Positions 1-11,100 of a DNA stretch of 64,000 bases are shown in pieces. Numbering within the stretch: position 1 is the stretch's first letter; each line of letters begins with the position of its first letter. The notes below the pieces were generated by a model that saw only the letters and a program-made list of their open reading frames with translations, was not told where the DNA came from and did no database searches. Both the position numbers and the translations under genes were made by a program. Source of the DNA: Debaryomyces hansenii CBS767 (lineage: Eukaryota > Ascomycota > Pichiomycetes > Serinales > Debaryomycetaceae); assembly GCF_000006445.2 (NCBI RefSeq), contig NC_006046.2, positions 248,001 to 312,000 of the forward strand, read 5' to 3'.

Positions 1-1450
1 CTTCATCGTCATCTTCATCAGAACTGTCAATTACCTTTCTAGTTCTGATCAATTTTTCTCTGTCTTCATCATAATCTCTCTTTCTTACTAGTTTTCTACC
101 TTTATTTATTCTTGGAGGTGAATGAGCAACGATTGTTTCCGCTTCAGAATCATTTTCATTCGCTTCTTCTTTTACTTCAGTAAGGATATCACCAAGTTCA
201 TGAGCATGAATTTCCTTGTCATCACTGGCATGTGGCAAATGGTTCAAGAATGATCCATCAAAAGATGCAGTGTCAGCAATAGGTGATAAATATGATGAAT
301 TAGCCACTAATTGGGATTGTGTAGGTGACTCGGGCACTTCTTTCGTATCATGGTCTATATGCTCTTCTTTAAAATTAGATTCATTTTTGGTATCATCCTC
401 TTGCAATAGCTTTTGATTATCTGAAGACGATATTCTAGTAGCTTCTTGATGTACTTCCTTCCGACTCTGATCATCATCGGAGATTAGTTTATCACCAGAT
501 ATGTTTTTTGTTGATTCATCTATAGATCCAGCCTTGATATTTTCATTAGTGTCAGATTTCTTTTTCACCGAGCTCTGATCAATGTCTAAATTTGATGGCT
601 CAGGGTTTTCTGGTTTAGGAATCTTCTCATCTTTCACTTCTTTTGGACTTTCGGAAGCATTCACCGGGAATGGATTCCTCTGATGGGTATTAATGGAGTC
701 TTCTTTCGTTTCCAGGTTCTTATTGGTGTCTTTCGTTGTTTCATCTTGACCATTGTCAATTCTATTCTGAGTTTCCTGGTACTGCGAGTAGCGAGACTTC
801 AGTTCAGGCTCATCAAACCTCCGTTCTGGCCTGTCTTCAAATAAAGATCCAGATCCAGAATTATCTGACTCCTTTAAATGATGGGAAACTCCAGAGTCGA
901 CTATTGGATTTGGGGAAAGCTCTCTACTTTGTGGATTAGACAGATTATCTTTACCATTTTTATCTTCTTCGTTCTTTTTAAACGCGTTGTTAGCCGAAAC
1001 CGGTCTTGATGTATTATTAAACTTGGTTGGTTGTTTCTGAGACCTTTCTCCATAAGAGTCGTATCTATCATACTGAGGTTCTCGCCTATTGTACGAGTTA
1101 GAATTCCTAGTATTGTAGTTATTACTACTGCCTGAATTCCCAGGATGATAATACGATGAATTCGATCCTCGATAGCTATTTCTGCCACCTCTATATTTAT
1201 CATACCTACCATATTTTGAAGAATTAGAATTATTCATATTCAGTCTGTAGCCTCCGTAGTTTCCTCTATTTGAATCGGTATTTCTACTATTATATCCAGT
1301 GCTAGATGAACTACCACCTCCGTTTCCATATTCATTGCCTTCAGAACCGTTATTATTACTATGCCCTCCAAACGTATTAGGCTTTTTTGATGAGCCCGAA
1401 TATCGATTGTAATAATTTCGATTATTATTATTGTTATTATTGTAAGACAT
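1..1450 (-). CDS. Partial low-complexity Asn/Gly-rich protein, C-terminus off window
   Basis: An open minus-strand frame starts at the ATG at 1450-1448 and stays open to the left edge, giving about 483 residues of N-terminal sequence. Residues 1-130 are very rich in Asn, Gly, Tyr, Ser and Arg (a poly-Asn run near residue 4, then RGG/YRG-like patches). The middle is charged and Ser-rich. The visible end carries a basic stretch (GRKLVRKRDYDEDREK) followed by an acidic Ser-Asp-Glu tract. No folded domain is visible in this part. RGG/Asn-rich tracts are common in RNA-binding and chromatin proteins, but that is only suggestive. I considered a SANT-domain corepressor such as Snt1, whose N-terminus is similarly disordered, but see no diagnostic motif. 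The frame is real on grounds of length and bias; the function is unknown. Confidence 0.75.
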   Translation of the reverse strand, partial: MSYNNNNNNNRNYYNRYSGSSKKPNTFGGHSNNNGSEGNEYGNGGGSSSSTGYNSRNTDSNRGNYGGYRLNMNNSNSSKYGRYDKYRGGRNSYRGSNSSYYHPGNSGSSNNYNTRNSNSYNRREPQYDRYDSYGERSQKQPTKFNNTSRPVSANNAFKKNEEDKNGKDNLSNPQSRELSPNPIVDSGVSHHLKESDNSGSGSLFEDRPERRFDEPELKSRYSQYQETQNRIDNGQDETTKDTNKNLETKEDSINTHQRNPFPVNASESPKEVKDEKIPKPENPEPSNLDIDQSSVKKKSDTNENIKAGSIDESTKNISGDKLISDDDQSRKEVHQEATRISSSDNQKLLQEDDTKNESNFKEEHIDHDTKEVPESPTQSQLVANSSYLSPIADTASFDGSFLNHLPHASDDKEIHAHELGDILTEVKEEANENDSEAETIVAHSPPRINKGRKLVRKRDYDEDREKLIRTRKVIDSSDEDDDE

Positions 1451-1654
1451 TCTGACAAGTTGATATTTCAACTTAACTCAATACTTCGCCACGTATATAT
1501 CAAGCGCTTCGGTATACTCTATGTGTTATATAATATGTGTACTCGATGTAATTGCTGGTAAACCACTAATATAATGTACGACTAAAAAAAAATGTTACGA
1601 TTAAATGACACAAAGCCACGCTTACAGAGTAGTGTTTGTATATTTAATACTATC

Positions 1655-2923
1655 CTATTCATTCTTTAGAGCATCACTAAATTCCATTAACTCAAAGATT
1701 AGGCTCATGTTCGGACAGATTCTATCACATGCATCAATATTATAACCCTTATTTTTAATCAAAGTATTTGTAGATTCGTTAATATTATCAGTTCCTGATT
1801 TTAATAGTTCATAAGCTTCATTAACACCAATTTTAAATTTGTACATGAAATAAGCAACAATTACACAAGCCGACCTAGAAACACCACATTGACAGTGAAC
1901 TAGGATTTTACGTTTATCGTGGGATTTATTGCTGTCATCAAACTGGCCTATTTTCCTTGTTATTTGCGGTAGTTCCTTCAGAATTAGAGATGTATGCGAC
2001 CAGGGGATATATAAGTACTCCTTCTTTCCATTTTTGTTGTCAAACTCTGAGGACAAGTCTTTGCATTCCTTGGCCACGTTTATAACCAAGTCAAATTCAT
2101 TTATGTCTATTTTCGGATTACCGTGATTTGGGTCGGAGTAAAGGTATATGGAATGATTGAGCACATCTGACGGGCCATTTCTGTATGCATCTAGTTGGCT
2201 CTGTTCCTGTAATTCTTCAGGTATCCTCGAATAGATAGGTTTCTCATTATTTATGCTGATTTTTGAAAAATCGTGAACGAACGTCTTATCGTTCATAAAT
2301 GGACTTTGTAAGTTCGAGTTCAGAAATGGATTCGAACTGCCTACATTTGGAGGCTCAAATCGAAAGGAGTTATGCTCGTGCTCACGATCAAGAAGATCGG
2401 ATTCTGTGTTGCTCTTGAATCCGGACATTAATGGGGGCATCGACGGCGTCTTGGTGACGTTCGGCGTCACTAATGGCAAGTCTTCCGCCATGGAATTCGC
2501 CGGTATAGATAATGTCAACGTTTTCCGTCTTGTTATAGGAGGTTTATTGAATATATCGCCTGTCTCAGGCTTTTCCGCCTCATGTTTTCGTGTAGTAGCC
2601 TTCTCTGTTGTGGGGTCTGTAGTGAGTTGTTCTGTAGAAGTGTTATTATTGGAATGCGAAAGGTTCAACGACAAGTTCTTCATATTTATGTTTCTGTTCA
2701 CCGTCAACGAACTGGGTTTTCGTGAATGCTTGGGACTGTAGTTTATAACCCCAAATTTAGGGCTCTCTTCAAAACTCGAGTTAATAGTCTTCGGCGACGA
2801 CAATATTGAATTACCAGAACTCGTATGGTTATGCGTTGGCAGAAACTGATCTGTATGACTATAATCTTCAGTTGCCGTCATGGACGACGCCATATTGCAT
2901 GTTATGAACGGATTATTCGACAT
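1655..2923 (-). CDS. MSG5: Dual-specificity MAP kinase phosphatase (Msg5/Cpp1 type)
   Basis: This 422-residue protein has a long, Ser/Asn-rich N-terminal regulatory half and a C-terminal dual-specificity phosphatase domain (about 240-420). The signature HCQCGVSRSA holds catalytic Cys344 and Arg350 in a C-X5-R P-loop. The general-acid Asp region lies upstream, near the conserved WSHTS segment. The exact HCQCGVSRS form is typical of yeast Msg5 and Candida Cpp1. These dephosphorylate Thr/Tyr of mating, filamentation and cell-wall MAP kinases (Fus3/Slt2, Cek1). Docking and localisation are set by the N-terminal half. The start is the first ATG and gives a family-like length. As I recall, CPP1, SWE1 and SFU1 are also close neighbours in Candida albicans, which would make this a conserved block. 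Confidence 0.93.
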   Translation of the reverse strand: MSNNPFITCNMASSMTATEDYSHTDQFLPTHNHTSSGNSILSSPKTINSSFEESPKFGVINYSPKHSRKPSSLTVNRNINMKNLSLNLSHSNNNTSTEQLTTDPTTEKATTRKHEAEKPETGDIFNKPPITRRKTLTLSIPANSMAEDLPLVTPNVTKTPSMPPLMSGFKSNTESDLLDREHEHNSFRFEPPNVGSSNPFLNSNLQSPFMNDKTFVHDFSKISINNEKPIYSRIPEELQEQSQLDAYRNGPSDVLNHSIYLYSDPNHGNPKIDINEFDLVINVAKECKDLSSEFDNKNGKKEYLYIPWSHTSLILKELPQITRKIGQFDDSNKSHDKRKILVHCQCGVSRSACVIVAYFMYKFKIGVNEAYELLKSGTDNINESTNTLIKNKGYNIDACDRICPNMSLIFELMEFSDALKNE

Positions 2924-3430
2924 GATAATCCGTGGACCTGGCTAGAAACGCTTGATTTGGAATTTCGTGAAAATGCTATGTTTCGGAATACTGGGAGAAA
3001 ATGACTTTGAACTGTTCAAGTTTCAAAATATTATTGAATAACCAAACTCCACACTTGACTGCTTTGATAACTACTACTAGCCTATACCTTTCCGACTATC
3101 TTTGACTCCTTAATGTCCTTTTTTAATCAGGAACAAATTTATAATATTGCCATATTACTTCGCGAACGGTGTTTTAGAGAAGAATATTACACAAATCATG
3201 CCCACCGGACAAATAGAATAGGTAAATTTTTATATCTGATTATAATTATAGTATATATTATATAACTTATAGATGCAATAATGTATAAGAGTACTTTGAA
3301 ATTTGATTATTGTATGAAAATGTAGTGAATAGTCAAAGAAAGGCATATGGAGAGATTGAACGAGGTCGGGCACGCAGTCCGAAATGGAAGTTCAATAGTA
3401 AAATACATTGTGGAACGAAAAAGACGACAA
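2924..3430. other. Intergenic region: MSG5 promoter and complex I gene 3' flank
   Basis: This holds the upstream region of the phosphatase gene and the 3' flank of the complex I gene. It is AT-rich, with a short TA-rich run around 3240-3270. Short ORFs overlapping its right end are shadows of the complex I gene. No RNA gene or repeat is recognised. Confidence 0.6.
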
Positions 3431-4111
3431 TTAACGGTATGGAGCATCAGCATCAATACAGTATTGTAATTCTTGTTCCCACTTGTCACCGTTTTCTAAT
3501 AACTTTTCTTTATTGTACAACAATTCTTCTCTGGTTTCGGTGGAATATTCAACGTTTGGTGACTCAACAATAGCATCAACAGGACAAGAGTCTTGACAGT
3601 ATCCACAGTAGATACACTTGGTCATGTCAATATCGTACTTGACGGTTCTTCTGGATCCATCCATACGTTCTTCTGCTTCGATGGTAATGGCCTGGGCTGG
3701 ACAAATGGCTTCACATAACTTGCACGCAATACATCTTTCTTCACCACTAGGATATCTTCTCAAAGCATGTTCACCTCTAAATCTTGGTGAAATTGGACCT
3801 TTTTCGAATGGGTAGTAAATGGTATATGGTGCTCTGAAGTACATTTCTAAACAGACGTACATCCCTCTGGCAATTTCGTTCAAGAAAAAGAATTTGGTGG
3901 CCTTCGATAATGCACTTTCACCACTTTCTTCCCAAGATTTTGGCTTTGGGAGTCTGAATCCCTTTGGCCACACTGATTGTGTAGAACCACCTGTGGTTAA
4001 ATAATCAGCAGCCACGGCAGGTTTGTTAAACACAGAAGTACCCGAAAGGTAACGAATCTGTTGTGGCTTAACACCGGCCCTCTTAGATACTTGTATCATT
4101 TGTTTAAACAT
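3431..4111 (-). CDS. NADH:ubiquinone oxidoreductase 23 kDa Fe-S subunit (TYKY/NDUFS8)
   Basis: This is the matrix-arm subunit of mitochondrial complex I that carries clusters N6a and N6b on the electron path to ubiquinone. Two 8Fe-type motifs are complete: [12 protein letters not shown] and [12 protein letters not shown]. The conserved [17 protein letters not shown] context and an acidic C-terminus follow the family. The start is set at the ATG at 4111 (226 residues). From there the N-terminus [18 protein letters not shown] is basic and ends in RYLSGT, a good matrix-targeting presequence. A longer frame begins at ATG 4162 but adds 17 residues with two acidic positions, unlike a presequence. 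The gene shows that the species has complex I and so is not a Saccharomyces relative. Confidence 0.95.
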   Translation of the reverse strand: MFKQMIQVSKRAGVKPQQIRYLSGTSVFNKPAVAADYLTTGGSTQSVWPKGFRLPKPKSWEESGESALSKATKFFFLNEIARGMYVCLEMYFRAPYTIYYPFEKGPISPRFRGEHALRRYPSGEERCIACKLCEAICPAQAITIEAEERMDGSRRTVKYDIDMTKCIYCGYCQDSCPVDAIVESPNVEYSTETREELLYNKEKLLENGDKWEQELQYCIDADAPYR

Positions 4112-4602
4112 CTTTGGCTCTATAATTGTAGTGAATAAAGTATACATTAATATTTCATTCATCTTTATGATCGCTTTGCGTAATTATTTTAGGTAACGAG
4201 AAAATCAAAGATTTTAATTGGCTCGATTTGATTATATAATCAGTCCTACAGTATAAACTTGGTTTGAATGCCTACAAGGGTATATATGGGTAGTATAGGA
4301 GACAACCTCGTTGCGTCGGTGTTGCTGAGGTAGTGGTTTATGGGTCTGGCGGACGTATTTACTGGAAGTTATTCTAGTCTGTATATTTTATGGACAATTA
4401 CATAATCATCGGTGTATAGTATAGCAGCAACGGCTATTGCTGGTACAGTAGGTACAGTAGGCTGGAGGGCGTCGTATGGACGGCACAAAAGTTTGGAAAC
4501 ATGACAGGTACAATACCAAGTGATAGGGGTCGAAATGGCGTGAACTGCGTAGATTCTAGATGCAAATTGGGACTCGAAGACACGGTCTGGATTAAGGTTG
4601 AA
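4112..4602. other. Intergenic region: complex I gene promoter and carrier gene 3' flank
   Basis: This region lies between the 5' end of the complex I gene and the stop of the carrier gene. A perfect 9-bp tandem duplication (GGTACAGTA twice) sits at about 4442-4459. Nothing else is recognised. Confidence 0.5.
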
Positions 4603-5484
4603 CTACCCCATGAGTCTCAATGCCAATTCAACACTAGCAAACGTACCTGCGGAGCATGGAACAGCTCTTACCAAACAAGGGGCCAATCCTTTCCAGAAAC
4701 CTAACCACCCGTTGGTTTTGAAGATGTGCTTTGCGGCCAAGGACATACTACCGTTGAACCTAGATTCAGGCCCAAATTTGTCACTCTGGATGTTGGACTT
4801 GATGACATCAATTGGATACGACGAGAGCCAAAGGGCGTTACCAGCCAACGCACCGGCAGTCAATAATTCGACCGTAGAAATATCGTTTCTCGACTTGTAA
4901 CCTCTCGATGATTGGATATAACTGATCAACGATTCGTACGCCAAAAACCACACACCGTACGCCTGGGTCTCCCTCAATAAGGTGACAGTGAAGCCTCTGT
5001 ATATCCCATTTGTGAAACCTCTTTCTGCGTATATCTTCTTGACGGTAGACAATAACGAATTCGAAGCACTCTTGGTGTTTGATTGCGATAAAATTCTCAA
5101 CTGCTCAACGGGAGCGGTGACAGGAGTGTTCACTATACCAGCTACTGCCCCGGCAATGTATGTTTGGGGCCACAAGTTCAATTCGTTTTTATTGCTCAGC
5201 TTTAAAAGCTGACGTTTGCATTCATGAAACCCGTAAAACTGCAACGACACACACGCACCAACGCCGAATAACGGAGGCAATGTGCCTTTATAGAATGCTA
5301 GTAATCCTTCGTTCCTGATCACATTTTTGATCACTTGGGCTGACGTAGTAGGCGTAGTGGACGTTTGCAATCGAATTTTCACAAGATCAGCTGGTTGGCC
5401 AATCAACACCTGTGTTGCACCACCAATGAACCCTGCGGCGATATCCTTTAACTTTCTATTCAACGAAGTATCTATATCTGACAT
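4603..5484 (-). CDS. YMC1: Mitochondrial carrier (SLC25), Ymc1/Ymc2-like
   Basis: This 293-residue inner-membrane carrier has the three repeats expected of the SLC25 family. The PxD/ExxK/R matrix-gate signatures read QPADLVKIRLQT (repeat 1), TAPVEQLRIL (repeat 2) and SYPIDVIKSNIQ (repeat 3). Each is followed by the G-x-x-x-FYKG/IYRG/FWKG element. The first repeat, with RLQTSTTPTTSAQV and YKGTLPPLFGVGACVSLQF, matches the Ymc1/Ymc2/Crc1 subgroup. Yeast Ymc1/Ymc2 are linked to glycine and glutamate transport. The exact substrate here cannot be read from sequence, so the symbol is a best match rather than proof. Repeat 2 has Glu (PVEQ) in place of the canonical Asp, which occurs in amino-acid carriers. 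The start is the first ATG. Confidence 0.85.
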   Translation of the reverse strand: MSDIDTSLNRKLKDIAAGFIGGATQVLIGQPADLVKIRLQTSTTPTTSAQVIKNVIRNEGLLAFYKGTLPPLFGVGACVSLQFYGFHECKRQLLKLSNKNELNLWPQTYIAGAVAGIVNTPVTAPVEQLRILSQSNTKSASNSLLSTVKKIYAERGFTNGIYRGFTVTLLRETQAYGVWFLAYESLISYIQSSRGYKSRNDISTVELLTAGALAGNALWLSSYPIDVIKSNIQSDKFGPESRFNGSMSLAAKHIFKTNGWLGFWKGLAPCLVRAVPCSAGTFASVELALRLMG

Positions 5485-5636
5485 CGTTGACTATATAGTA
5501 TTATGTTTGTCTACTTATCTTCTTTTTGCAATTTTTCACTTCAATCGTTTATAGCGAGAATGAACACTTACACAAAATTCTATTGCACAATATAACGTGC
5601 ATATATTCAATTCTATAGTATTATATACAAAATGTC

Positions 5637-7361
5637 TTATTTATCGTTCAATAGTCCTCCGATTGACATACCAGGAGATTTATCTCTTGGAGTAGAAACC
5701 GTTGGCTTTTTCAACGTACTTTTTGTAGATGCAGTCTCAGTGTTTTGCAAGGTAATTGGAGATTCTGATTTATAAGAAGAAGTAAAATCGATTGCAACAG
5801 GAGTGGTACTCCTACACTTGGAACAGCATTTGTCTGATTCTTTCTTGACTGTAGGAAGAGGGATAATTTCTCTGGGTTTAGAGTCTGGTGTCTCCTTTGC
5901 TTCTGGATTCTGAATGGCCGAGGTTCGCTTTACCTCAGGTGACTTCTTAACCTGGGGGACCTTCTTGACCTCAGGTTTCCTAAGCTCGTCCGGTTGGGCA
6001 CTGATTCCAGGAGTCCTCTTATTTTGAATATTGATCATGGGTAATTTTATAGACAGATTGTAGTTTTTGATTGGTAAGTTTGATGACGGTGGCAATTCGT
6101 GATGGCGGGATGGTAGTTGTTGGTTCTGTATTGGTTGAGGTTGTGGAGGTAGTTGAGGTTGAATTTGCATGGCTTGTGGCAGAGGTTGTTGTTGCGGTGG
6201 AGGTGGATATGGGTACATGTATCCATATGGAGGAGCAACCATTGGAGGTCCAGACATATATTGTGGAGGAGGGTAGTTTGTAAATCCTGGAGGCACAGGT
6301 CCTGGAACAGGTCCTGGACCATTTGGAATTCTTCCTCCGTTGTAAGGGGGGTAAAACGATACATGGCTAGGTTGAATGGCCAACATCGGTGGCTGCATAC
6401 CCTGGTGTTGATGCTGTTGTTGTGGTGGTTGATGATGTGGTTGATGATGTGGTTGGGGATGCTGTTGATGTTGTTGTTGGTGTTGATGTTGATGCTGTTG
6501 TTGATGCTGTTGTTGAGTTTGTTGTCCAGGATGTATTCCGGGCTGCTGTTGAGGCTCGTTTAATGCACGCGAAGTCAACCTTTCCTCCGAATCGTCCCTC
6601 TTGATAAGGGTCATGTTTCTCTTCCGCCTCTTGATAGTGTTTCTCTTCATCTTAATTGGTCTGTGTGATCCATGTAGCCTGTAGTACAACCCACAAGCAT
6701 TACAAATGGTGTTACCTACGTCATCCCGTCTCCATAACGGCGTGATAGTGGAACCACAATTGAAGCAGGCAATGGCCATCGGTTCGTTTTCTGGAGTATG
6801 CGTGCTCGTTGGTGAAGACGCCTTTTCAGGCGTCTTGTTCCCGTCCGTGTCGCCCTCCTTATCACTCGCTTCGTTGGTTATGTCTCGCTTCACAACCACT
6901 CTATTATTATATGCTGGGCACCCTTTACATGCCATTGAGCCCCCCGTACCATTACATCTCCCGTCCCCTTTGCACGAACCTTCCTCCGTTTTCATAACCC
7001 GAATCGTGTTGGGCGGCCTCTTCAAGTTTACCGGTCTGTGACTGTTGTTGGACCGAAGATACAATCCACACGCATTGCATATCAACGTCCCATCAGGTGC
7101 TCTCCTCCAAAGTGGTGTCTTCGTGGTTCCACAATTCGAACACTGCTGCCCGTCGTCTCCCACCGCCACCACCTGCGCTTTTTCCTCTGTATCCACGTCT
7201 CTGTCCTCCTCAACTATCATTTTTGGCTTTTCGCCCCTATCTCGTCCTATTTCTTCCTTCTCCCCAGTATCTTCGATCTCGCGCCGTCTTTTTGCTCCGT
7301 CGCTCATCGTCTCTTTGTATGCTTCGGTCGCTTCTTTCGTCTCCGTTGTAGAATGGCTCAT
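5637..7361 (-). CDS. SFU1: GATA-type iron-responsive transcriptional repressor (Sfu1/SreA/Fep1 family)
   Basis: This 574-residue protein has two CX2CX17CX2C GATA fingers: Cys74/77/95/98 and Cys199/202/220/223. Between them is the cysteine-rich patch (Cys130, 136, 145, 148; CKGDGRC...CKGC) that defines the fungal iron-sensing repressors Sfu1, Sre1, SreA, Urbs1 and Fep1. Finger 2 ends in a basic tail (KRRKRN). The middle is a His/Gln-rich low-complexity tract (about 265-335) followed by Pro-rich sequence. The C-terminal part is Ser/Lys-rich. In this family the protein binds GATA sites and represses siderophore and iron-uptake genes when iron is plentiful. The gene is divergent from SWE1. Two CCAAT boxes lie just upstream, which fits the known Hap43/CCAAT control of SFU1 in Candida. 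Confidence 0.95.
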   Translation of the reverse strand: MSHSTTETKEATEAYKETMSDGAKRRREIEDTGEKEEIGRDRGEKPKMIVEEDRDVDTEEKAQVVAVGDDGQQCSNCGTTKTPLWRRAPDGTLICNACGLYLRSNNSHRPVNLKRPPNTIRVMKTEEGSCKGDGRCNGTGGSMACKGCPAYNNRVVVKRDITNEASDKEGDTDGNKTPEKASSPTSTHTPENEPMAIACFNCGSTITPLWRRDDVGNTICNACGLYYRLHGSHRPIKMKRNTIKRRKRNMTLIKRDDSEERLTSRALNEPQQQPGIHPGQQTQQQHQQQHQHQHQQQHQQHPQPHHQPHHQPPQQQHQHQGMQPPMLAIQPSHVSFYPPYNGGRIPNGPGPVPGPVPPGFTNYPPPQYMSGPPMVAPPYGYMYPYPPPPQQQPLPQAMQIQPQLPPQPQPIQNQQLPSRHHELPPSSNLPIKNYNLSIKLPMINIQNKRTPGISAQPDELRKPEVKKVPQVKKSPEVKRTSAIQNPEAKETPDSKPREIIPLPTVKKESDKCCSKCRSTTPVAIDFTSSYKSESPITLQNTETASTKSTLKKPTVSTPRDKSPGMSIGGLLNDK

Positions 7362-8155
7362 TAGTTATATTCTTTCATAAGCTTGTGTCGTTTCAACTGA
7401 ACAAATACAAAATATACCAAAAATACCAATAATATCCAATAACTAAATATACTAAATATGCCAAATACAATATGGTAAAATTTTCAGCCTATATTAATTT
7501 GCGCTATTGTTGATCGTTTTGATATTATTTCCGTTTATTCCTTTCGGTGCTTATCCTGTGCTTTAAACGTGTTAATTTGCAGGTTTATCAGGCCGATTAA
7601 CGAGACAATCCAAGATCACTAGCGAATGAGATTGCTTTTATTTGTCATCGATGGCCGTCAAGAAAAAATGTTTGTTGCAGGTTAGCCATAACGTTAGCTA
7701 TTTTGTAGGTTAGATCGGAGTTACCGGATCACGCCATTTGTTGATTAGATCGATAATATAAGATTGGATTGATTAGATGGAACCGAATAACGCCTACTGC
7801 GGCCGTAGGGGCTGTGGCGCTGGAGTGCGAATGTAATAAAAAACGAATTTCGTGACTCGGTCAAGGATTCGACTCGGCGATTATTGGTGTGGGGATGTTA
7901 TTTTGATGTACCGATGTTCTGGTTTGATTGGTCGTGTCCCGTTTCAGACCCACCGCGTTTGTTTGGATTTCTCCCTTGTTTGTTTACGTCTCTTAGATGG
8001 GCGTTTATTGTTGGAATGAAGGACCTGATTATTCTGAAGAAAACTAATCATACACATCGCTACAACACCAACACATTTGACCCAAGTAGTCCTTTGATAG
8101 GTATTTGCATTATCCGTTAGCTGTACACGGACCCACACATCCCCAGATTGCTAGT
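7362..8155. other. Divergent SFU1/SWE1 promoter region
   Basis: About 0.8 kb separates the two start codons. The SFU1-proximal end (7400-7480) is an A-rich block of short near-repeats (ATACCAAAAATACCAATAAT and similar) with two CCAAT boxes. A GATAAG core occurs on the minus strand near 7550. Open frames running leftward from SWE1 into this region use non-ATG starts and are not supported. Confidence 0.55.
7426..7440 (+). promoter_or_regulatory. Pair of CCAAT boxes upstream of SFU1
   Basis: CCAAT occurs at 7426-7430 and 7436-7440, spaced exactly 10 bp and about 65-80 bp from the SFU1 ATG. CCAAT is the core bound by the Hap2/3/5 complex. In Candida albicans the Hap43 form of that complex represses SFU1 when iron is low. 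Function here is inferred from position and motif only. Confidence 0.4.
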
Positions 8156-11100
8156 ATGAATTATCAGCGCCCGCCCATATCAGCGGGTGCTAATACCACT
8201 CCTTCCAATAGGTCGTCACAGTCCACCACACAGACGTCAGAACAGGACGACAGTAGTAGCGACGGAATGGACTTTTTGACACCCAAGAGCACGGCGAAGA
8301 ACATGGTCAAGACGCCCAAGAGCACTGCCAGGACCCCGAAGAACACGGTCAAGACCCAACAGGCCAAACGGTCCTTCAACTACCATCAACCGTCATCTAA
8401 CCAGTTGGATTATTTTGCAAACAACCATTTTTCCCGGTCGTTCAACTCGTTGATCTTGGACGATATCAAGGACGAGTTGTCGGCCAGCGGCAAGAAAAAG
8501 ATAAACAAGTCGCCGCCATTCAACGTAAAACACGACTATTACGGTGATAACGACTCGCTAGACGATTGCATAGAAGACGACGACAAACCGGTGACCTTTG
8601 ACAGCGATATAAACGACACAAAGGCCGACACCGACGTCAACGACACGAGAGCTGATGACGACTTTGACAACACCCAGGCGTACCAGTCGCCCACCTTGAA
8701 GGAAATAAAGCCCAAAAAGCTTTTCAGGCGCGATGGCACCCACAACACCTCAACAGACCCCGATGTGTCCTCCAACTCGCAGCAGTCGTCTATAAAACGG
8801 TCCTTCAAGTTCCTTAACTTGTCGATAGACTCCTCCAATAAGGCCCTTGACTTGTATGGCACCGGCACTAGTAAGATTTTGGAAGACGATGTCGATTACA
8901 TTAGTGATTTGAACGAGATAGGTGCTCCATTCGTCAACAGTCCTATCACGTCCAGGAATGCCGCCACGTCTGTCAGCCCTGTCAATGCCTATAGTCCTCG
9001 AGAAAATAAAACACCGCTAAACAAGTTCAAACGTCCACATCAGTTGGTGAGTCAGTCTCCATCCCCGAGCTCACAGAAGTATTTAACGTCCAAGCATTCA
9101 TTCTACACCCAACATCAGCATCAAAGTCAAAACGAATCCTTATCTAATTCCGTATCTAATTCTATTCAAAATTCGCTACCTAACTCGGGCGGCAATTCAT
9201 TTTTGAACTTGAATTCGTATTTCAATTCCAATTCGTTAACGTTTAACATCGATCAAGCGCCATCTACGTCATCGGCACCTACGTCTACTTTGAATAAAAC
9301 AGGCGTATATTCACCATCTAAATTAGGAGGTAAGGGATTTAAAATGTTCAAAAATGCCGATAAAGATGCTATAATATCACCAAATCGTTCCATTGGTCGT
9401 TCACAATTTGATAATCCAGAAATACCCAACCATGAATTGCATTCTGATAATGATGTTAATCGCCCTAGTACATCTCTAGGCATATTTGAGTCTAACAAGC
9501 TTTTACCTCTGTCTGCTTCTTATAAGCAAGCAATGCGGTCTAAAAAACCACTTCCAACTGGTAATAAGTTACGAAAAACAAATAGCATTAAAAGTCCCTT
9601 CACTGCAATGGATCTGCACCCAAACTATTCATCTAATTTGGGTTTCGAATACTACAACTTAGATAACTTGGATATAATGGATTTGGATGACGATAGTCCT
9701 TCGAAAACTAAGAAAATTCCGAAGTCGGCTTCGGCCAATAGTGCCCCCAATTCTATACAAATCTATAAGGATACCGAAGCCGAAATGCTAAGAAATAAGA
9801 AGAAATTGAAAAACTACGATTTAAATAAGGACCCCGTTTATAACGATGACAAAGAAAATGCTGGTAGCTTAAAACTTCTGAAAAAAGCATCATATCAATT
9901 TGTTAAACCATTACAGACAGCATTTAGATCAACTGGCCTAGTTAAAAAGAACTCTGTTAATCACAATCTAAATGATGCAAGTCAAAGGAAGTTGCCTCCG
10001 GAAACTCCTATTAAGAAACATCCTATGGCAACATTGGATACTACCTGTACCACTATTCATAATACATCACCGATCGGAAATGGTAACAACAAAGAGTTCA
10101 AAGCGTCTAATTTGAGTAACGTGGTTTCTTCTGCTCATGACGAAACGACGGCCTTCGATGATAATCTGGAATTATCAATCGAAATAGGTAGAAATGTTTC
10201 GCATGTAGCAAATAATGATTCGAATTCAAGTTTTTTCAAGATATCCTCAGCACAAGGATCAAGCAAGAACATTCTGTTGAATGCAGACAATGATTTGGAT
10301 CTCGATCTAGAGTTAAATGATATTATACCTGAAACACCAACCAAGTCGGTGAAAAAATCACATTCCATTCCGGCAAATTTCAGCCCTATATCATATAATA
10401 ATTCGTCTTCTGTTAATGCAACAAAATCGAAGTTGGTTGATTTGAAGAAATTCAAAGACTTCAGTAACGAACCTTCTACGCCAACATATCATTTGCATAA
10501 TCCAATCATAAAAATCGAAAAGTCTTCATCATCAAACATGCTCGATTCGATTACTTCATCTCAACAGACTCTTTGTAACGAAATTTCAGAAAAACCAACA
10601 AAAATTGACGACCACCTTATGAACAAGTTTGGAATGAAGAATATTAAATACCTAGGGGCTGGTGAATTTTCAATTGCCTACGAATGTTCATTCCAGGATC
10701 AAAAATTTGCTATCAAGAAAACAAAAAAACCAGTTTATGGCAAATTGGAAAGGAAAGCCATAATGAGAGAAATTGAAGCTCTAAGAGTATTAAGTTCCGT
10801 AAAAGACAATGAAATGGTTAACTTACAAGAGCAAGATGAAGGAAAGGAAAATTTAGTATATTTCATCGAAGCTTGGGATTTCAATAACTTCTTCTATATT
10901 ATGACCGAGTATTGTGAAGGTGGTACATTATTCGAGTTCTTAGAAGAACATAAGAATTACAAGCTTGATGAATTTAGGATTTGGAAAATTCTAATTGAGA
11001 TACTAAACGGGCTAAAATTTATTCATCTGAACAATTATTTACACCTTGATTTAAAGCCAGCCAACATTTTCATAACATTTGAAGGCTACTTGAAGATAGG

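Noticed and set aside
1..1450. Assignment of the left partial gene to SNT1
   Set aside because: The visible part is low-complexity only; the diagnostic SANT domains would lie outside the window.
8105..8155. N-terminal extension of SWE1 to 8105
   Set aside because: The extension begins with TTG, not ATG. The first in-frame ATG is at 8156.
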